A stretch of 64,000 bases of DNA from Pseudoflavitalea sp. G-6-1-2 (GCF_012927185.1 NZ_JABBGB010000001.1:1488001-1552000); one strand, 5' to 3'; shown: positions 35,633 through 44,548, numbered from the stretch's first letter. Numbers and translations: made by a program. The notes: a model not told the origin generated them from the letters alone.

Positions 35633-36685
35633 CTACACCTCGCGCTTCGCCTCAACGGTGAAGCCGATGGTGGTGCCGATATCGGGCGTGCTTCGGGCAT
35701 GGATGCTCTGTCCATGCGCTTCGATGATATGCTTGCAGATGGCCAGTCCCAGGCCGGTACCGCCCTTGTCTCTGCTTCGCGCCGAATCGGTTCTGTAGAA
35801 ACGTTCGAAGATGCGGCCGAGATGTTCTTCCTCGATTCCGATACCATCGTCTCCTATTTCAACCAGTACGTGTGAGTCGTCTGTTTTGTAGATGCTTGCT
35901 ACGATGGTGCCATTGGGTTTTCCGTATTTGAAAGCATTCTCCACCAGGTTGATCAGTACCTGCTTTATCTTTTCCTTGTCTGCAAATACAGTGATGGGCG
36001 CTTCGCAACCTTTCTTGATGGAGGTTTTGATATTCTTTGCCTGTGTTTTGATGGAGAGTGAGTCGTATACTTCGCGGATAAGATCCTGAATAATGAAATT
36101 CTGCTTGTAGAGCCGCTGTGCGCCGCTTTCGAGGCGGGAGATCTCATCGAGATCGTTCACCAGGTTTACGAGGCGGTCTACGTTCTTGGCGGTATTCTCC
36201 AGAAACTTCTTTCTGATCACTTCATCTTCCATGGCGCCGCCGAGAAGGGTATCAACATATCCCTGGATGGCGAAGATGGGCGTTTTGAATTCGTGAGAGA
36301 GGTTCTGGAGGAATTCTTTCCGGAATGCTTCGTTCTTGCGGAGCGATTCGATCTCGCGGTTTCTTCTTTCACCCCATGCTTCCACATCTTCCCTTACCTC
36401 ATCGATACTTTTCTGAGGAAGGATGTATTTGAAGTAAACCTCTTCTTTTTTAGTGGCCTTGGTTTGATAGATGAGCTTATAGATCAGCTTAATCTTGCGG
36501 TAGATGAACCGTTCGAGTGTGATGATGATCAGCGAATAGCTGCCGCCAAAGACCACACCGAGGGAGATCAGTCCGATCTTCCAATCCCGGGTGAGCAGTG
36601 CGATGCCGATCGCTACAGGAACGGACAGAATAGTTGCGGTGTAGGCGGCTAATTGCCGCGGAGAAAGGTTTTTCGTGGAAAGCAT
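35633..36685 (-). CDS. PhoR-type sensor histidine kinase
   Basis: 350 residues. Two N-terminal membrane helices (about 13-31 and 37-56) with almost no periplasmic loop, then a linker, the H-box NLSHEFKTP with H131 as phosphorylation site, and a complete ATPase domain (N box NLVENAFKYG, G1 GDDGIGI, G2 GGTGLGLAI). The lack of a sensory loop suggests it reads the membrane, an intracellular signal or a partner protein. It is the second gene of an operon with the response regulator, 9 bases apart. Confidence 0.95.
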   Translation of the reverse strand: MLSTKNLSPRQLAAYTATILSVPVAIGIALLTRDWKIGLISLGVVFGGSYSLIIITLERFIYRKIKLIYKLIYQTKATKKEEVYFKYILPQKSIDEVREDVEAWGERRNREIESLRKNEAFRKEFLQNLSHEFKTPIFAIQGYVDTLLGGAMEDEVIRKKFLENTAKNVDRLVNLVNDLDEISRLESGAQRLYKQNFIIQDLIREVYDSLSIKTQAKNIKTSIKKGCEAPITVFADKEKIKQVLINLVENAFKYGKPNGTIVASIYKTDDSHVLVEIGDDGIGIEEEHLGRIFERFYRTDSARSRDKGGTGLGLAICKHIIEAHGQSIHARSTPDIGTTIGFTVEAKREV

Positions 36686-36694
36686 ACCACAATA

Positions 36695-37375
36695 TTACAG
36701 ATCAAACTTATAACCTACGCCCTTAACAGTGGTAATGCAATCAACGCCGAGTTTCTGGCGAACTTTTCTGATATGCACATCGATGGTGCGATCGCCAACG
36801 ATCACATCATTCCCCCACACATGATTCAGGATCTCATTCCGGAGAAATACACGTCCGGGACGGGATGCAAGCAGGTACAGCAATTCAAATTCTTTTTTAG
36901 CGAGTACGATGGAGTTGCCATCGACCTTCACCTCGAATTTTACGGGATCGATTTCGAGATTGTCGATACGGATCACCTTGTCTTCGGGCTCTTTGTTCAC
37001 TCTTCTGAACAACGCATTTACCCGGCTCACCAGTACTTTGGGGCTGATGGGCTTGCTTACGTAGTCGTCCGCTCCTGTTTCCAGTCCTTTAATATGAGAG
37101 CTTTCATCGTTGAGCGCGGTGAGAAAAATGATCAGGGTGTCTTTGAAAGCAGGCTGGGCGCGAAGGATCTCGCATACTTCCACTCCGTTTTTCTTAGGCA
37201 TCATAATGTCCAGTACAATCAGCTGAGGCTGTGCGGTTTTTGCCTTGGTGAGCGCATCATCCCCGTCTTTTGCGGTGATCACATCGTACCCCTCGCGGGC
37301 CAGATTGTATTGAATGATCTCCAGGATATCCGGTTCATCGTCAGCAATTAAGATCTTCTTTCCTTTAGAGTCCAT
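36695..37375 (-). CDS. OmpR/PhoB-type response regulator
   Basis: 226 residues from ATG 37375; the alternative upstream start at 37396 adds 7 residues and lies inside the promoter region. The receiver domain has the acidic pocket at D12/D13, phospho-acceptor D56 (VLDIMMP), T86 and K108. The C-terminal winged helix is complete (about 130-226, ending KGVGYKFDL). It forms a two-component system with the downstream kinase and is divergent from the caspase-like gene at 37536. Confidence 0.96.
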   Translation of the reverse strand: MDSKGKKILIADDEPDILEIIQYNLAREGYDVITAKDGDDALTKAKTAQPQLIVLDIMMPKKNGVEVCEILRAQPAFKDTLIIFLTALNDESSHIKGLETGADDYVSKPISPKVLVSRVNALFRRVNKEPEDKVIRIDNLEIDPVKFEVKVDGNSIVLAKKEFELLYLLASRPGRVFLRNEILNHVWGNDVIVGDRTIDVHIRKVRQKLGVDCITTVKGVGYKFDL

Positions 37376-37393
37376 GTTAACAATTAATTTACG

Positions 37394-37401
37394 CAAAGTT
37401 A
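37394..37401 (-). promoter_or_regulatory. -7 box for the two-component operon
   Basis: On the minus strand TAACTTTG, a full match to TAnnTTTG, 19 bases before the response-regulator ATG. No convincing -33 TTG at the usual spacing. Confidence 0.5.
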
Positions 37402-37501
37402 ATTTTCCGCCGCAAGCTGCATGTAGTTAAACGATTATGAAATTGTTAACTGATGTTATACCTCACATATTGATTTTCCGTTCTATACGGGCAATTGGTC
37501 G

Positions 37502-37509
37502 TATTTTTG
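37502..37509 (+). promoter_or_regulatory. -7 box for the caspase-like gene
   Basis: TATTTTTG matches TAnnTTTG and lies 26 bases before ATG 37536, which supports this start over the one at 37437. Confidence 0.5.
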
Positions 37510-37535
37510 CACTGTATCAACGGAGTATCCACCGT

Positions 37536-39755
37536 ATGAAATCATTAATACCTATTTTTTTCTTACTGAGCCTGATCTGCTGCGCCTCTTTTGGCCAGGG
37601 ACAGGTAGCCGCTAGTTATCAGATAGCCAAGGAACGTTCTCTATGGCACGATAATATCGATAAGGCCCAGCAAAAACTGGAGCAGCAATTCATTCGTGCA
37701 CGCAATGGAGTAGATACTTCGTTGAAGCTGCAGATCGAAGATGCCATGGTGCGCAGGGTAGACGAAATTCAGCAGAACATAGAGCTGGATTCCAATCTCA
37801 ACAATAACGACAAGGTTAAATATCTCCGGACGCTGGAATACATGGTGCGTGGTTACAACGACCGCCGTGGAAAGAAAGATTTTCCTGTTGCCATCGCACC
37901 CGCACTGGTGAAGGGTTTTGCTGAATGTCTCGATCTCGACATAAAAAGACAAAGTTTCAAAGATGTGATCGATAACGCAGAGTACGGAGTAGGAAAAATA
38001 TTGGTGGATTGCTTCGATTTTTACTCATCCGACAATCCCGGAATGGCGGGAGCCAAAACAGCGCTGCTGCGAAAATATTGCGGCCTGCATCCCGAAGATA
38101 TTCTCTCGTCGCTTCGCGACAATCCCAACGTATATTTTGCGGATAGCCTGATCTCTGTAGTGGCCAAGAACGATACCCGCAGGCTCTACGATTTTGCTGC
38201 CGCCCGAAACAAGCTGGGAGAGCGGATCCGCAACCATCCTGATACATTCGTGAACATGGTGGCAAGGATGGCCAACAGCAAAAGCGGTCAGTTGTATTTC
38301 CCCTTCCTCGATAATCTGCTCAAAGGAAAGATCACCATCGAAGAGATCGATGCGGTGAAGGAAGATGATTTCAAATATTTCCGTCTCATGGTGAAAACCC
38401 GGATCGATTATGCAGGCCGGCTGCTTCCGCCCGCACGCGATACCGCCCATGAGATGCGCGCCCTTCAGGCAATGATGGCCAGCAAAGCCAAACAATATTT
38501 CGTTCGTGAGATCAATGCCCTTCACGATGTGAGCAGCTCTGCTGTTCGTTTCAAAAGACTGGAAGGACTCACGCCGCAGGAGCTCTATTACATTGCAGTG
38601 CTCAGCGAAGACGAACTCTATACATCGAGCTACGTGAGTGGCGTGTATCCGCGCATATTCGAGCGTATGGCCACTCCGCGTGGTGATAGTCTGCTGATGA
38701 GCGTGAACGGAGATTACTTCCGCAAGTTCATCAAGATGGCCGCGGGGTACAATACCCTCAGCAATTTCCTCGGAACAATGGGTAAGGAAAATGCGGAGAC
38801 CCTGATGCAGAGCTTTGTGATCGGCCTCGAAAAACCCAAAGCAAAAGACGATCTCGAAGATGCGGTGGATGTGGCAGACAGCTACAGCAGCATCATGGAT
38901 AAAGACAAACCACTGGCGAGTTTCATACTCAATCAGGTCCGCTGGAGTTACGAAAAGAATGTGCGCGAGAACAACAAGCGCGGCATCGTGATCTACAACC
39001 TGCTCAAGATACTTTTCCAGAGTGCAGACACCACCACCAAAACAGACCTGAGTTCGCTGCTCGGCATTCCGAGCATCTACGATCAGAACTACAGAGATCT
39101 CACAGACGACAGTGGCCGCGTAATTCAGCAGGTGTTTTTTTATGGGGATGAAGACAAAGACGGACAGCTCAGCTTCATCAACTTCATGAATATGTTCCGC
39201 GGCAAAGCCGAGTGGAAGATCAACGAAAAGAATCCTGACTGGGTGACCATCACCTCTGCGAAAGGAAAACCGGTTTGGATCTTCGCCAACCGTCCGCTCC
39301 TCGGAGATGATGATCCGGACGATAAAGCGCAGAACAAACTGATCGACTATCTCTACGAACGCAATCTCAAACCAACCGTGGTGATCCACCGCGGGCATAG
39401 CTATCACCTCAATTCCACACTGAAAAAACTGCCGCCAACGGCTAAGATCGTAGTGCTGGGGTCCTGCGGAGGTTATAATAATCTCAATGAAGTGTTAACT
39501 ATTTGTAAGGATGCGCATATCATTTCGTCCAAGCAGGTAGGTACAAAAGTGGTAAATGAACCTATCCTGCAGGCCATCAACAAGAACCTTGTGGCGGGCC
39601 AGAATATCGACTGGATCAGCATGTGGCGCGAACTGAGCGGACGATTCAGAAATGATGCCGCCGCCAAGGAAAAATTCGACGACTACATCCCCCCATATAA
39701 GAACCTCGGCGCCATTTTTATCAAGGCTTATCGTAATGCGATGGGAGAAGAGTAA
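37536..39755 (+). CDS. Secreted alpha-helical protein with a caspase-like C-terminal His/Cys block
   Basis: 739 residues from ATG 37536, which starts a signal peptide (IPIFFLLSLICCASFGQ). Residues about 20-530 look all-helical and match no family I know. An EF-hand-like loop DEDKDGQLSF lies at 538-547. The C-terminal 130 residues alternate strands and helices, with PTVVIHRGHSYH (H618, H621, H624) and AKIVVLGSCGGY (C644), the arrangement of catalytic His and Cys at the ends of two neighbouring strands seen in clan CD (caspase/gingipain/CHAT) peptidases. Activity is inferred from pattern only; H-to-C spacing is short. It is divergent from the two-component system. Confidence 0.72.
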   Translation: MKSLIPIFFLLSLICCASFGQGQVAASYQIAKERSLWHDNIDKAQQKLEQQFIRARNGVDTSLKLQIEDAMVRRVDEIQQNIELDSNLNNNDKVKYLRTLEYMVRGYNDRRGKKDFPVAIAPALVKGFAECLDLDIKRQSFKDVIDNAEYGVGKILVDCFDFYSSDNPGMAGAKTALLRKYCGLHPEDILSSLRDNPNVYFADSLISVVAKNDTRRLYDFAAARNKLGERIRNHPDTFVNMVARMANSKSGQLYFPFLDNLLKGKITIEEIDAVKEDDFKYFRLMVKTRIDYAGRLLPPARDTAHEMRALQAMMASKAKQYFVREINALHDVSSSAVRFKRLEGLTPQELYYIAVLSEDELYTSSYVSGVYPRIFERMATPRGDSLLMSVNGDYFRKFIKMAAGYNTLSNFLGTMGKENAETLMQSFVIGLEKPKAKDDLEDAVDVADSYSSIMDKDKPLASFILNQVRWSYEKNVRENNKRGIVIYNLLKILFQSADTTTKTDLSSLLGIPSIYDQNYRDLTDDSGRVIQQVFFYGDEDKDGQLSFINFMNMFRGKAEWKINEKNPDWVTITSAKGKPVWIFANRPLLGDDDPDDKAQNKLIDYLYERNLKPTVVIHRGHSYHLNSTLKKLPPTAKIVVLGSCGGYNNLNEVLTICKDAHIISSKQVGTKVVNEPILQAINKNLVAGQNIDWISMWRELSGRFRNDAAAKEKFDDYIPPYKNLGAIFIKAYRNAMGEE

Positions 39756-39774
39756 AATTGAACTATTCTCTGCC

Positions 39775-39782
39775 TATCTTTG
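39775..39782 (+). promoter_or_regulatory. -7 box very close to the ABC exporter start
   Basis: TATCTTTG, a full TAnnTTTG match, with TTG at 39758-39760 upstream. It lies only 9 bases before ATG 39792, implying a transcript with almost no leader. Confidence 0.5.
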
Positions 39783-39791
39783 TTCCCTTGT

Positions 39792-41603
39792 ATGCCAGAA
39801 AAAGGGAAGGAGAAAAAAATATTCAACGTTGGTTTGCTCCGCAGGGTGTTTCAGTTTGCAGCTCCCTACAAGAGAAGATTCTACATATCACTGGGACTGG
39901 CCATTCTCCTGGCCATATTGTCTCCCATCAGACCATATCTCATTCAGATCACCATCAATGATTTCGTAAAAGATGGCGCTGCCGCCGCATTGGTGGACAA
40001 GATAAAATTCATCGACATCGTAATCTGGGTAACGGTGATTCAGATAGGACTGCTGCTGATTGAGTCGGCATTCCGTTTCTGGTTCACGTTCCTCACAGCA
40101 TGGCTCGGCCAGACGGTGGTGAAAGACCTGCGCGTGAAAGTGTATCAGAAAGTGCTGGGGCTTAACCTGAGCCAGTTCGATAAAACGCCGATCGGAACGC
40201 TTACCACCAGAACCATCAATGATATCGAAGCCATCAACGATATTTTCGCGGATGGACTGATCCCCATTATTGCGGATCTGTTGTCGATCATTGCGATACT
40301 GATATTCATGTTCGTTTCGGACTGGAGACTTACACTCATTAGTCTGGCGCCGTTCCCCATTCTGATAGCAGCTACTTATGTGTTCAAAGAGAGCGTGAAC
40401 AAATCATTCATCCGCGTGCGCAATGCCGTGGCTGCGCTCAATGCATTTGTGCAGGAGCATATCACCGGCATGCCGGTAGTGCAGGCGTTTGCAGCGGAAG
40501 ACCGTGAGTTCAGCAAATTCAAAAAGATCAACCGCGAACACCGCAATGCCAATATCAAAGCCATCTTCGCTTATTCTGTTTTCTTTCCCGTAGTGGAGAT
40601 TGTACTGGCAGTGGGCACCAGCTTGCTGGTGTGGTGGGCAGCTACCCATGCCATGCAACTCGAAGGCAAGGCCGCGGAGGATCTGATCGGAAAAATGATT
40701 TCTTTCTATCTCTGTCTGAACCTGTTGTTCCGTCCCCTTCGTGTAATTGCTGATAAGTTCAACGTATTGCAGATGGGCATGGTGGCGAGTGAGCGTGTAT
40801 TCAAAGTATTGGATAATGATGATTACATCAAATCCGACGGCGATTTTGCTCCGGCTACAGTGAAAGGAAAGATTGAATTCGATAAAGTTTCGTTTGCGTA
40901 TGTAGATGATCGTTATGTGCTTAAAGATGTGAGTTTTAAAGCCCAGCCTGGCGAGACAATTGCGATAGTGGGGCATACGGGAAGCGGCAAAACCACCATC
41001 ATCAGTCTCATCAATCGCCTGTATCATATTCAGAAAGGCGCCATACGTGTGGATGATGTGAATGTGGAAGAGTTTCAGCTCGATGCCCTCCGCAAAAATG
41101 TAGGCGTTGTACTGCAGGATGTATTCCTCTTTTCCGGATCGGTGCTGGATAATATCACGTTGCGTAATCCTGAGATATCGAGGGAGCGTGTGATAGAGGC
41201 CGCGAAGCTGATCGGCATGCATGATTTTATTATGCAGTTGCCGGGCGGGTACGATTACAATGTGATGGAGCGGGGAAGTTCTTTGTCGCTGGGGCAAAGG
41301 CAGCTGTTATCGTTTATCAGAGCGTTATTGTATAATCCTTCTATATTGATTCTGGATGAAGCCACTTCTTCGGTGGATACAGAAAGTGAACTGCTGATTC
41401 AGGAAGCGATCGATAAGCTGATTGCGGGTCGCACTTCGATAGTGATTGCACACAGGTTGAGTACTATCAGAAAGGCGAGTCAGATAATAGTGCTGGATAA
41501 GGGCGAGGTGAAAGAGGCGGGTAATCATGAGGAGCTGATGAAGTTGCAGGGCTGGTATTATAAATTGCATCAGATGCAGTTTGAGAAGCAGGTGCAGGGG
41601 TGA
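39792..41603 (+). CDS. ABC exporter, fused permease and ATPase (MsbA-like)
   Basis: 603 residues from ATG 39792 (a TTG four codons earlier lies inside the -7 box). Six membrane helices are followed by a nucleotide-binding domain: Walker A GHTGSGKTT, signature SLGQRQL, Walker B ILILDEATSSVD and the switch histidine in IAHRLST. This is the homodimeric exporter layout of lipid or drug exporters such as MsbA. Substrate unknown. Monocistronic. Confidence 0.95.
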   Translation: MPEKGKEKKIFNVGLLRRVFQFAAPYKRRFYISLGLAILLAILSPIRPYLIQITINDFVKDGAAAALVDKIKFIDIVIWVTVIQIGLLLIESAFRFWFTFLTAWLGQTVVKDLRVKVYQKVLGLNLSQFDKTPIGTLTTRTINDIEAINDIFADGLIPIIADLLSIIAILIFMFVSDWRLTLISLAPFPILIAATYVFKESVNKSFIRVRNAVAALNAFVQEHITGMPVVQAFAAEDREFSKFKKINREHRNANIKAIFAYSVFFPVVEIVLAVGTSLLVWWAATHAMQLEGKAAEDLIGKMISFYLCLNLLFRPLRVIADKFNVLQMGMVASERVFKVLDNDDYIKSDGDFAPATVKGKIEFDKVSFAYVDDRYVLKDVSFKAQPGETIAIVGHTGSGKTTIISLINRLYHIQKGAIRVDDVNVEEFQLDALRKNVGVVLQDVFLFSGSVLDNITLRNPEISRERVIEAAKLIGMHDFIMQLPGGYDYNVMERGSSLSLGQRQLLSFIRALLYNPSILILDEATSSVDTESELLIQEAIDKLIAGRTSIVIAHRLSTIRKASQIIVLDKGEVKEAGNHEELMKLQGWYYKLHQMQFEKQVQG

Positions 41604-41648
41604 TTTTTTCTGTTTGATTTATGTCAAGTGAATTTGTAACTTTCAAAA

Positions 41649-41864
41649 ATGAAAGAACAGATTTCAGATGATAAAAGTGAAGCGCTTGACTCTGCAGTAA
41701 GACAAGTATTTCTGGAAGATTGGGAAGAAGTTCGTTTGCGTCGGAATATGAATCTGTCTGACATGGAAAAGCTCCGGCAATTTACTCGTATGCTTCGTCG
41801 CTCAAAGATGTTTGCTTCTGCAAAAATTACACATCATCCAAACTTGCCTGATCGTGGAATATAG
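41649..41864 (+). CDS. Small helical protein paired with a nucleotidyltransferase-like gene
   Basis: 71 residues, charged and helical (SAVRQVFLEDWEEVRLRR, MEKLRQFTRMLRRSKMFAS), with no signal peptide or known motif. Its stop overlaps the likely GTG start of the next gene by 11 bases, a strong sign of a two-gene unit. AT-rich codons set both genes apart from their neighbours. It may be a partner or antitoxin-like component; this is inference. Confidence 0.6.
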   Translation: MKEQISDDKSEALDSAVRQVFLEDWEEVRLRRNMNLSDMEKLRQFTRMLRRSKMFASAKITHHPNLPDRGI

Positions 41865-42333
41865 TAGTGATGAATTGTGCAAGCTATGGAAAGAGTTTAG
41901 CGCGAAGGAAATTCAATATATAATAACTGGTACTGTTGCCATTCATTTTCATGGGTTCCCTATGGCCGACTCTTTTATAGAATGCTGGATAAAAGATAGC
42001 GAAGAGAATCGGAGGAGACTTGACGATGTTTTTCATACTTTGGGTTATACAACCGATTTCAGATTGAAGAAAGAGAAATTGCCTCCGGGAGCCGGGTATT
42101 TGGTTCCGATGGAAGATCTGGAGGTAATAATTTACACAGACGCCGATGGTGTGAACACTGATTTCGATAATTGTCTGAAACTATCCTCGGTTGCTGAAAT
42201 TCAAGGAATCAGAATTCCGTTTCTTCATATCGACCACCTGCTTGATAGTAAGAAAATTTCCAAAAGAAGAAATGGTGACGCTATAGTCCGTGAGCTCGAA
42301 CGCATCCGCAAAATCCGTGAACAAGAGGGGTGA
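41854..42333 (+). CDS. Nucleotidyltransferase-fold protein (DUF6036/AbiEii-like) with degenerate active site
   Basis: 159 residues from GTG 41854; a TTG at 41812 would also be in frame, and there is no ATG near. The scaffold of small nucleotidyltransferases is clear (YIITGTVAIHFHGFPMADSFIECWI at 22-46, then a second strand pair and a C-terminal SKKISKRRNGDAIVREL block). The diagnostic residues have changed: GG is GT (26-27), and the usual T-x-D-x-D is S-F-I-E (40-43), so the first catalytic aspartate is Phe. It is probably inactive as an enzyme. It forms an overlapping pair with the 71-residue protein. Confidence 0.72.
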   Translation: MEYSSDELCKLWKEFSAKEIQYIITGTVAIHFHGFPMADSFIECWIKDSEENRRRLDDVFHTLGYTTDFRLKKEKLPPGAGYLVPMEDLEVIIYTDADGVNTDFDNCLKLSSVAEIQGIRIPFLHIDHLLDSKKISKRRNGDAIVRELERIRKIREQEG

Positions 42334-42488
42334 TTCCACACTTTATCCTTTATTTTAATAGGAGCTAATATCTTTCTAACACACTGCCGCTCATTCAAAT
42401 CGCCCTCTTTTCCCCCAAATTCGCCCGATTTTTCGCCACTTTCAGCAAAATACTTTCATCACTCCTTCTTTTTTGACCGGCCCCGACG

Positions 42489-42496
42489 TATCTTTG
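42489..42496 (+). promoter_or_regulatory. -7 box of the ATP synthase operon
   Basis: TATCTTTG, a full TAnnTTTG match, 21 bases before the atpB ATG. A T-rich tract ending in TTTTG (to 42475) lies upstream, at slightly short spacing for a -33 element. Confidence 0.6.
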
Positions 42497-42516
42497 CGGC
42501 AAATTTAACGATAGGT

Positions 42517-43656
42517 ATGAAGGTTAGCAGTCTCAAATCCTTTGCTGTAGCGAGTTTCAGCCTTTTTATGATCCTTTTTTCTAATGTGTCGCTTGCAAAT
42601 GACGACCAGCACGGCGATCAGGGCCATGCCGCTACTGAAGAAAAGAAAGGATTCGACGCCAATAAGGTGATCTTTGACCACGTACTGGATGCTCACGAAT
42701 ATCACTTTCTTGACATTCCCGGTGAAAATGGTCATTCTAAACCCGTGACCCTTCCTCTTCCTGTTATTCTCTATTCTCCACAGCGTGGATTCGATGTGTT
42801 CATGAGCTCTAAATTCGAGCACGGACATGCCATTCACAACGGATACAAACTGGTAGACGGCAAAGTGATCGCAGTAGATGCGGCCGGCGCAAAAGACGAA
42901 TCAGTAAAAGTATTCGATATCTCCCTCACACGTAACGTAGTGCAGATGCTGGTTGCACTGATTGTGCTGGTATGGATCATGACCAGTGTTGCTAAAAAAT
43001 ACAAAAAAGGAATTGGTGTTAAGAAGGCACCTACCGGTTTGCAGAACGCGGTTGAACCTGTAATCACTTTCGTAAGAGACGAAGTAGCCAAGCCAAATCT
43101 CGGCCACAGGTACACTAAGTTCCTGCCGCTGTTGCTGACCATTTTCTTCTTCATTCTTATCAACAACATCTTTGGTCTGATCCCCGGATCTGCCAACGTA
43201 ACCGGAAACATCGCTTTCACTGCAGTACTGGGAGTAATTTCCTTCCTGGTGATCATCTTCAGTGCCAACAAGCATTTCTGGAGCCATATCTTCAACCCTC
43301 CGGTGCCTGGTTTCGTGAAACCGATCATGGTACTGGTAGAGTTCCTCTCCATCTTCACAAAACCCTTCGCCCTCATCATTCGTCTTTTCGCGAACATGCT
43401 GGCGGGTCACATTATCATTATCTGTCTTATTTCACTGATATTCATCTTTGGTGGATTGAAAGCAGCGATCGGCTGGGGATTCTCACCTATCTCTATCGGA
43501 TTCTCTGTATTCATCTTCCTGATCGAAATACTGGTAGCATTTATCCAGGCGTTCATCTTCACTAACCTGACAGCTGTGTTCATTGGTCAGGCTATCGAAG
43601 AAACACATCATGATGGTGAGCATCATGATCTGCCAGATGATGCAGTGATCATTTAA
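42517..43656 (+). CDS. atpB: ATP synthase F0 subunit a
   Basis: 379 residues. The proton half-channel subunit. The functional arginine is R289 in IIRLFANMLAGH, on the helix facing the c-ring. The protein has a signal-like first helix (SFAVASFSLFMILFSNVSLA) and a His/Asp-rich extracytoplasmic extension of about 110 residues before the conserved core, a feature of Bacteroidota AtpB; the E. coli protein has 271 residues. First gene of the operon. Confidence 0.97.
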   Translation: MKVSSLKSFAVASFSLFMILFSNVSLANDDQHGDQGHAATEEKKGFDANKVIFDHVLDAHEYHFLDIPGENGHSKPVTLPLPVILYSPQRGFDVFMSSKFEHGHAIHNGYKLVDGKVIAVDAAGAKDESVKVFDISLTRNVVQMLVALIVLVWIMTSVAKKYKKGIGVKKAPTGLQNAVEPVITFVRDEVAKPNLGHRYTKFLPLLLTIFFFILINNIFGLIPGSANVTGNIAFTAVLGVISFLVIIFSANKHFWSHIFNPPVPGFVKPIMVLVEFLSIFTKPFALIIRLFANMLAGHIIIICLISLIFIFGGLKAAIGWGFSPISIGFSVFIFLIEILVAFIQAFIFTNLTAVFIGQAIEETHHDGEHHDLPDDAVII

Positions 43657-43659
43657 TAA

Positions 43660-43944
<285 letters not shown>

Positions 43945-43951
43945 CCAACAT

Positions 43952-43992
43952 TATTACTGCATCCGGAGCAAAGGGCCGAGGATGCAGTAATA
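43952..43992 (+). promoter_or_regulatory. 13-bp hairpin between atpE and atpF
   Basis: Perfect inverted repeat: TATTACTGCATCC (43952-43964) with GGATGCAGTAATA (43980-43992), loop of 15 bases, 7 bases after the atpE stop. It is followed by CCTTTTACCC rather than a clean T run, so partial termination or 3'-end protection of an atpB-atpE transcript is more likely than a full stop. Confidence 0.85.
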
Positions 43993-44040
43993 CCTTTTAC
44001 CCTTTGTATTAATTGTTGCTATTATAAAGCATAAGCATAT

Positions 44041-44535
44041 ATGAAATTACTTACTCCCGAATTTGGTTTGTTACTCTGGACGGCACTGGCCTTCGTAATT
44101 GTGTTGTACATTCTGGCGAAGTTTGCCTGGAAGCCCATTCTGAAATCTCTGAAAGAAAGAGAAACAGGCATTGCCGACTCTCTGGCTACTGCTGAGAAAG
44201 TGAAAGCTGAAATGGCACAATTGCAGAGCGAGAACGAAGCACTGCTGGCAAAGGCACGTGAAGAAAGAGCTCAGCTGCTGAAAGAGGCGCGCGATACCAA
44301 AGACAGGATCATCGCTGAAGCAAAAGAGCAGGCGAAAACCGAAGCCAACAAAATTGTAGCTGATGCACAAGCTGCTATTCAGCAACAGAAAATGGCTGCA
44401 CTCACCGACGTTAAAAATCAGGTGGGTAATCTGGTGATCGAAGTAGCAGAAAAAGTACTGCGTCGCGAACTGGCCAATAAAGGCGAGCAGGAAAACTATA
44501 TCAAGCAATTGGCAACAGAAGTGAAACTGAACTAA
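44041..44535 (+). CDS. atpF: ATP synthase F0 subunit b
   Basis: 164 residues. One N-terminal membrane helix (about 8-26), then the long charged helix of the peripheral stalk (KVKAEMAQLQSENEALLAKAREERAQ region), which dimerises and joins subunit delta. It starts 96 bases after atpE, across the hairpin. Confidence 0.96.
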   Translation: MKLLTPEFGLLLWTALAFVIVLYILAKFAWKPILKSLKERETGIADSLATAEKVKAEMAQLQSENEALLAKAREERAQLLKEARDTKDRIIAEAKEQAKTEANKIVADAQAAIQQQKMAALTDVKNQVGNLVIEVAEKVLRRELANKGEQENYIKQLATEVKLN

Positions 44536-44548
44536 TTTAATCTTTATT

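Noticed and set aside
38025-39407. 460-codon open frame on the minus strand
   Set aside because: Lies wholly antisense inside the caspase-like gene. Low-complexity composition and no start context; a shadow of strongly biased codons.
40404-41297. 297-codon open frame on the minus strand
   Set aside because: Antisense to the ABC exporter, whose motifs are intact; shadow frame.
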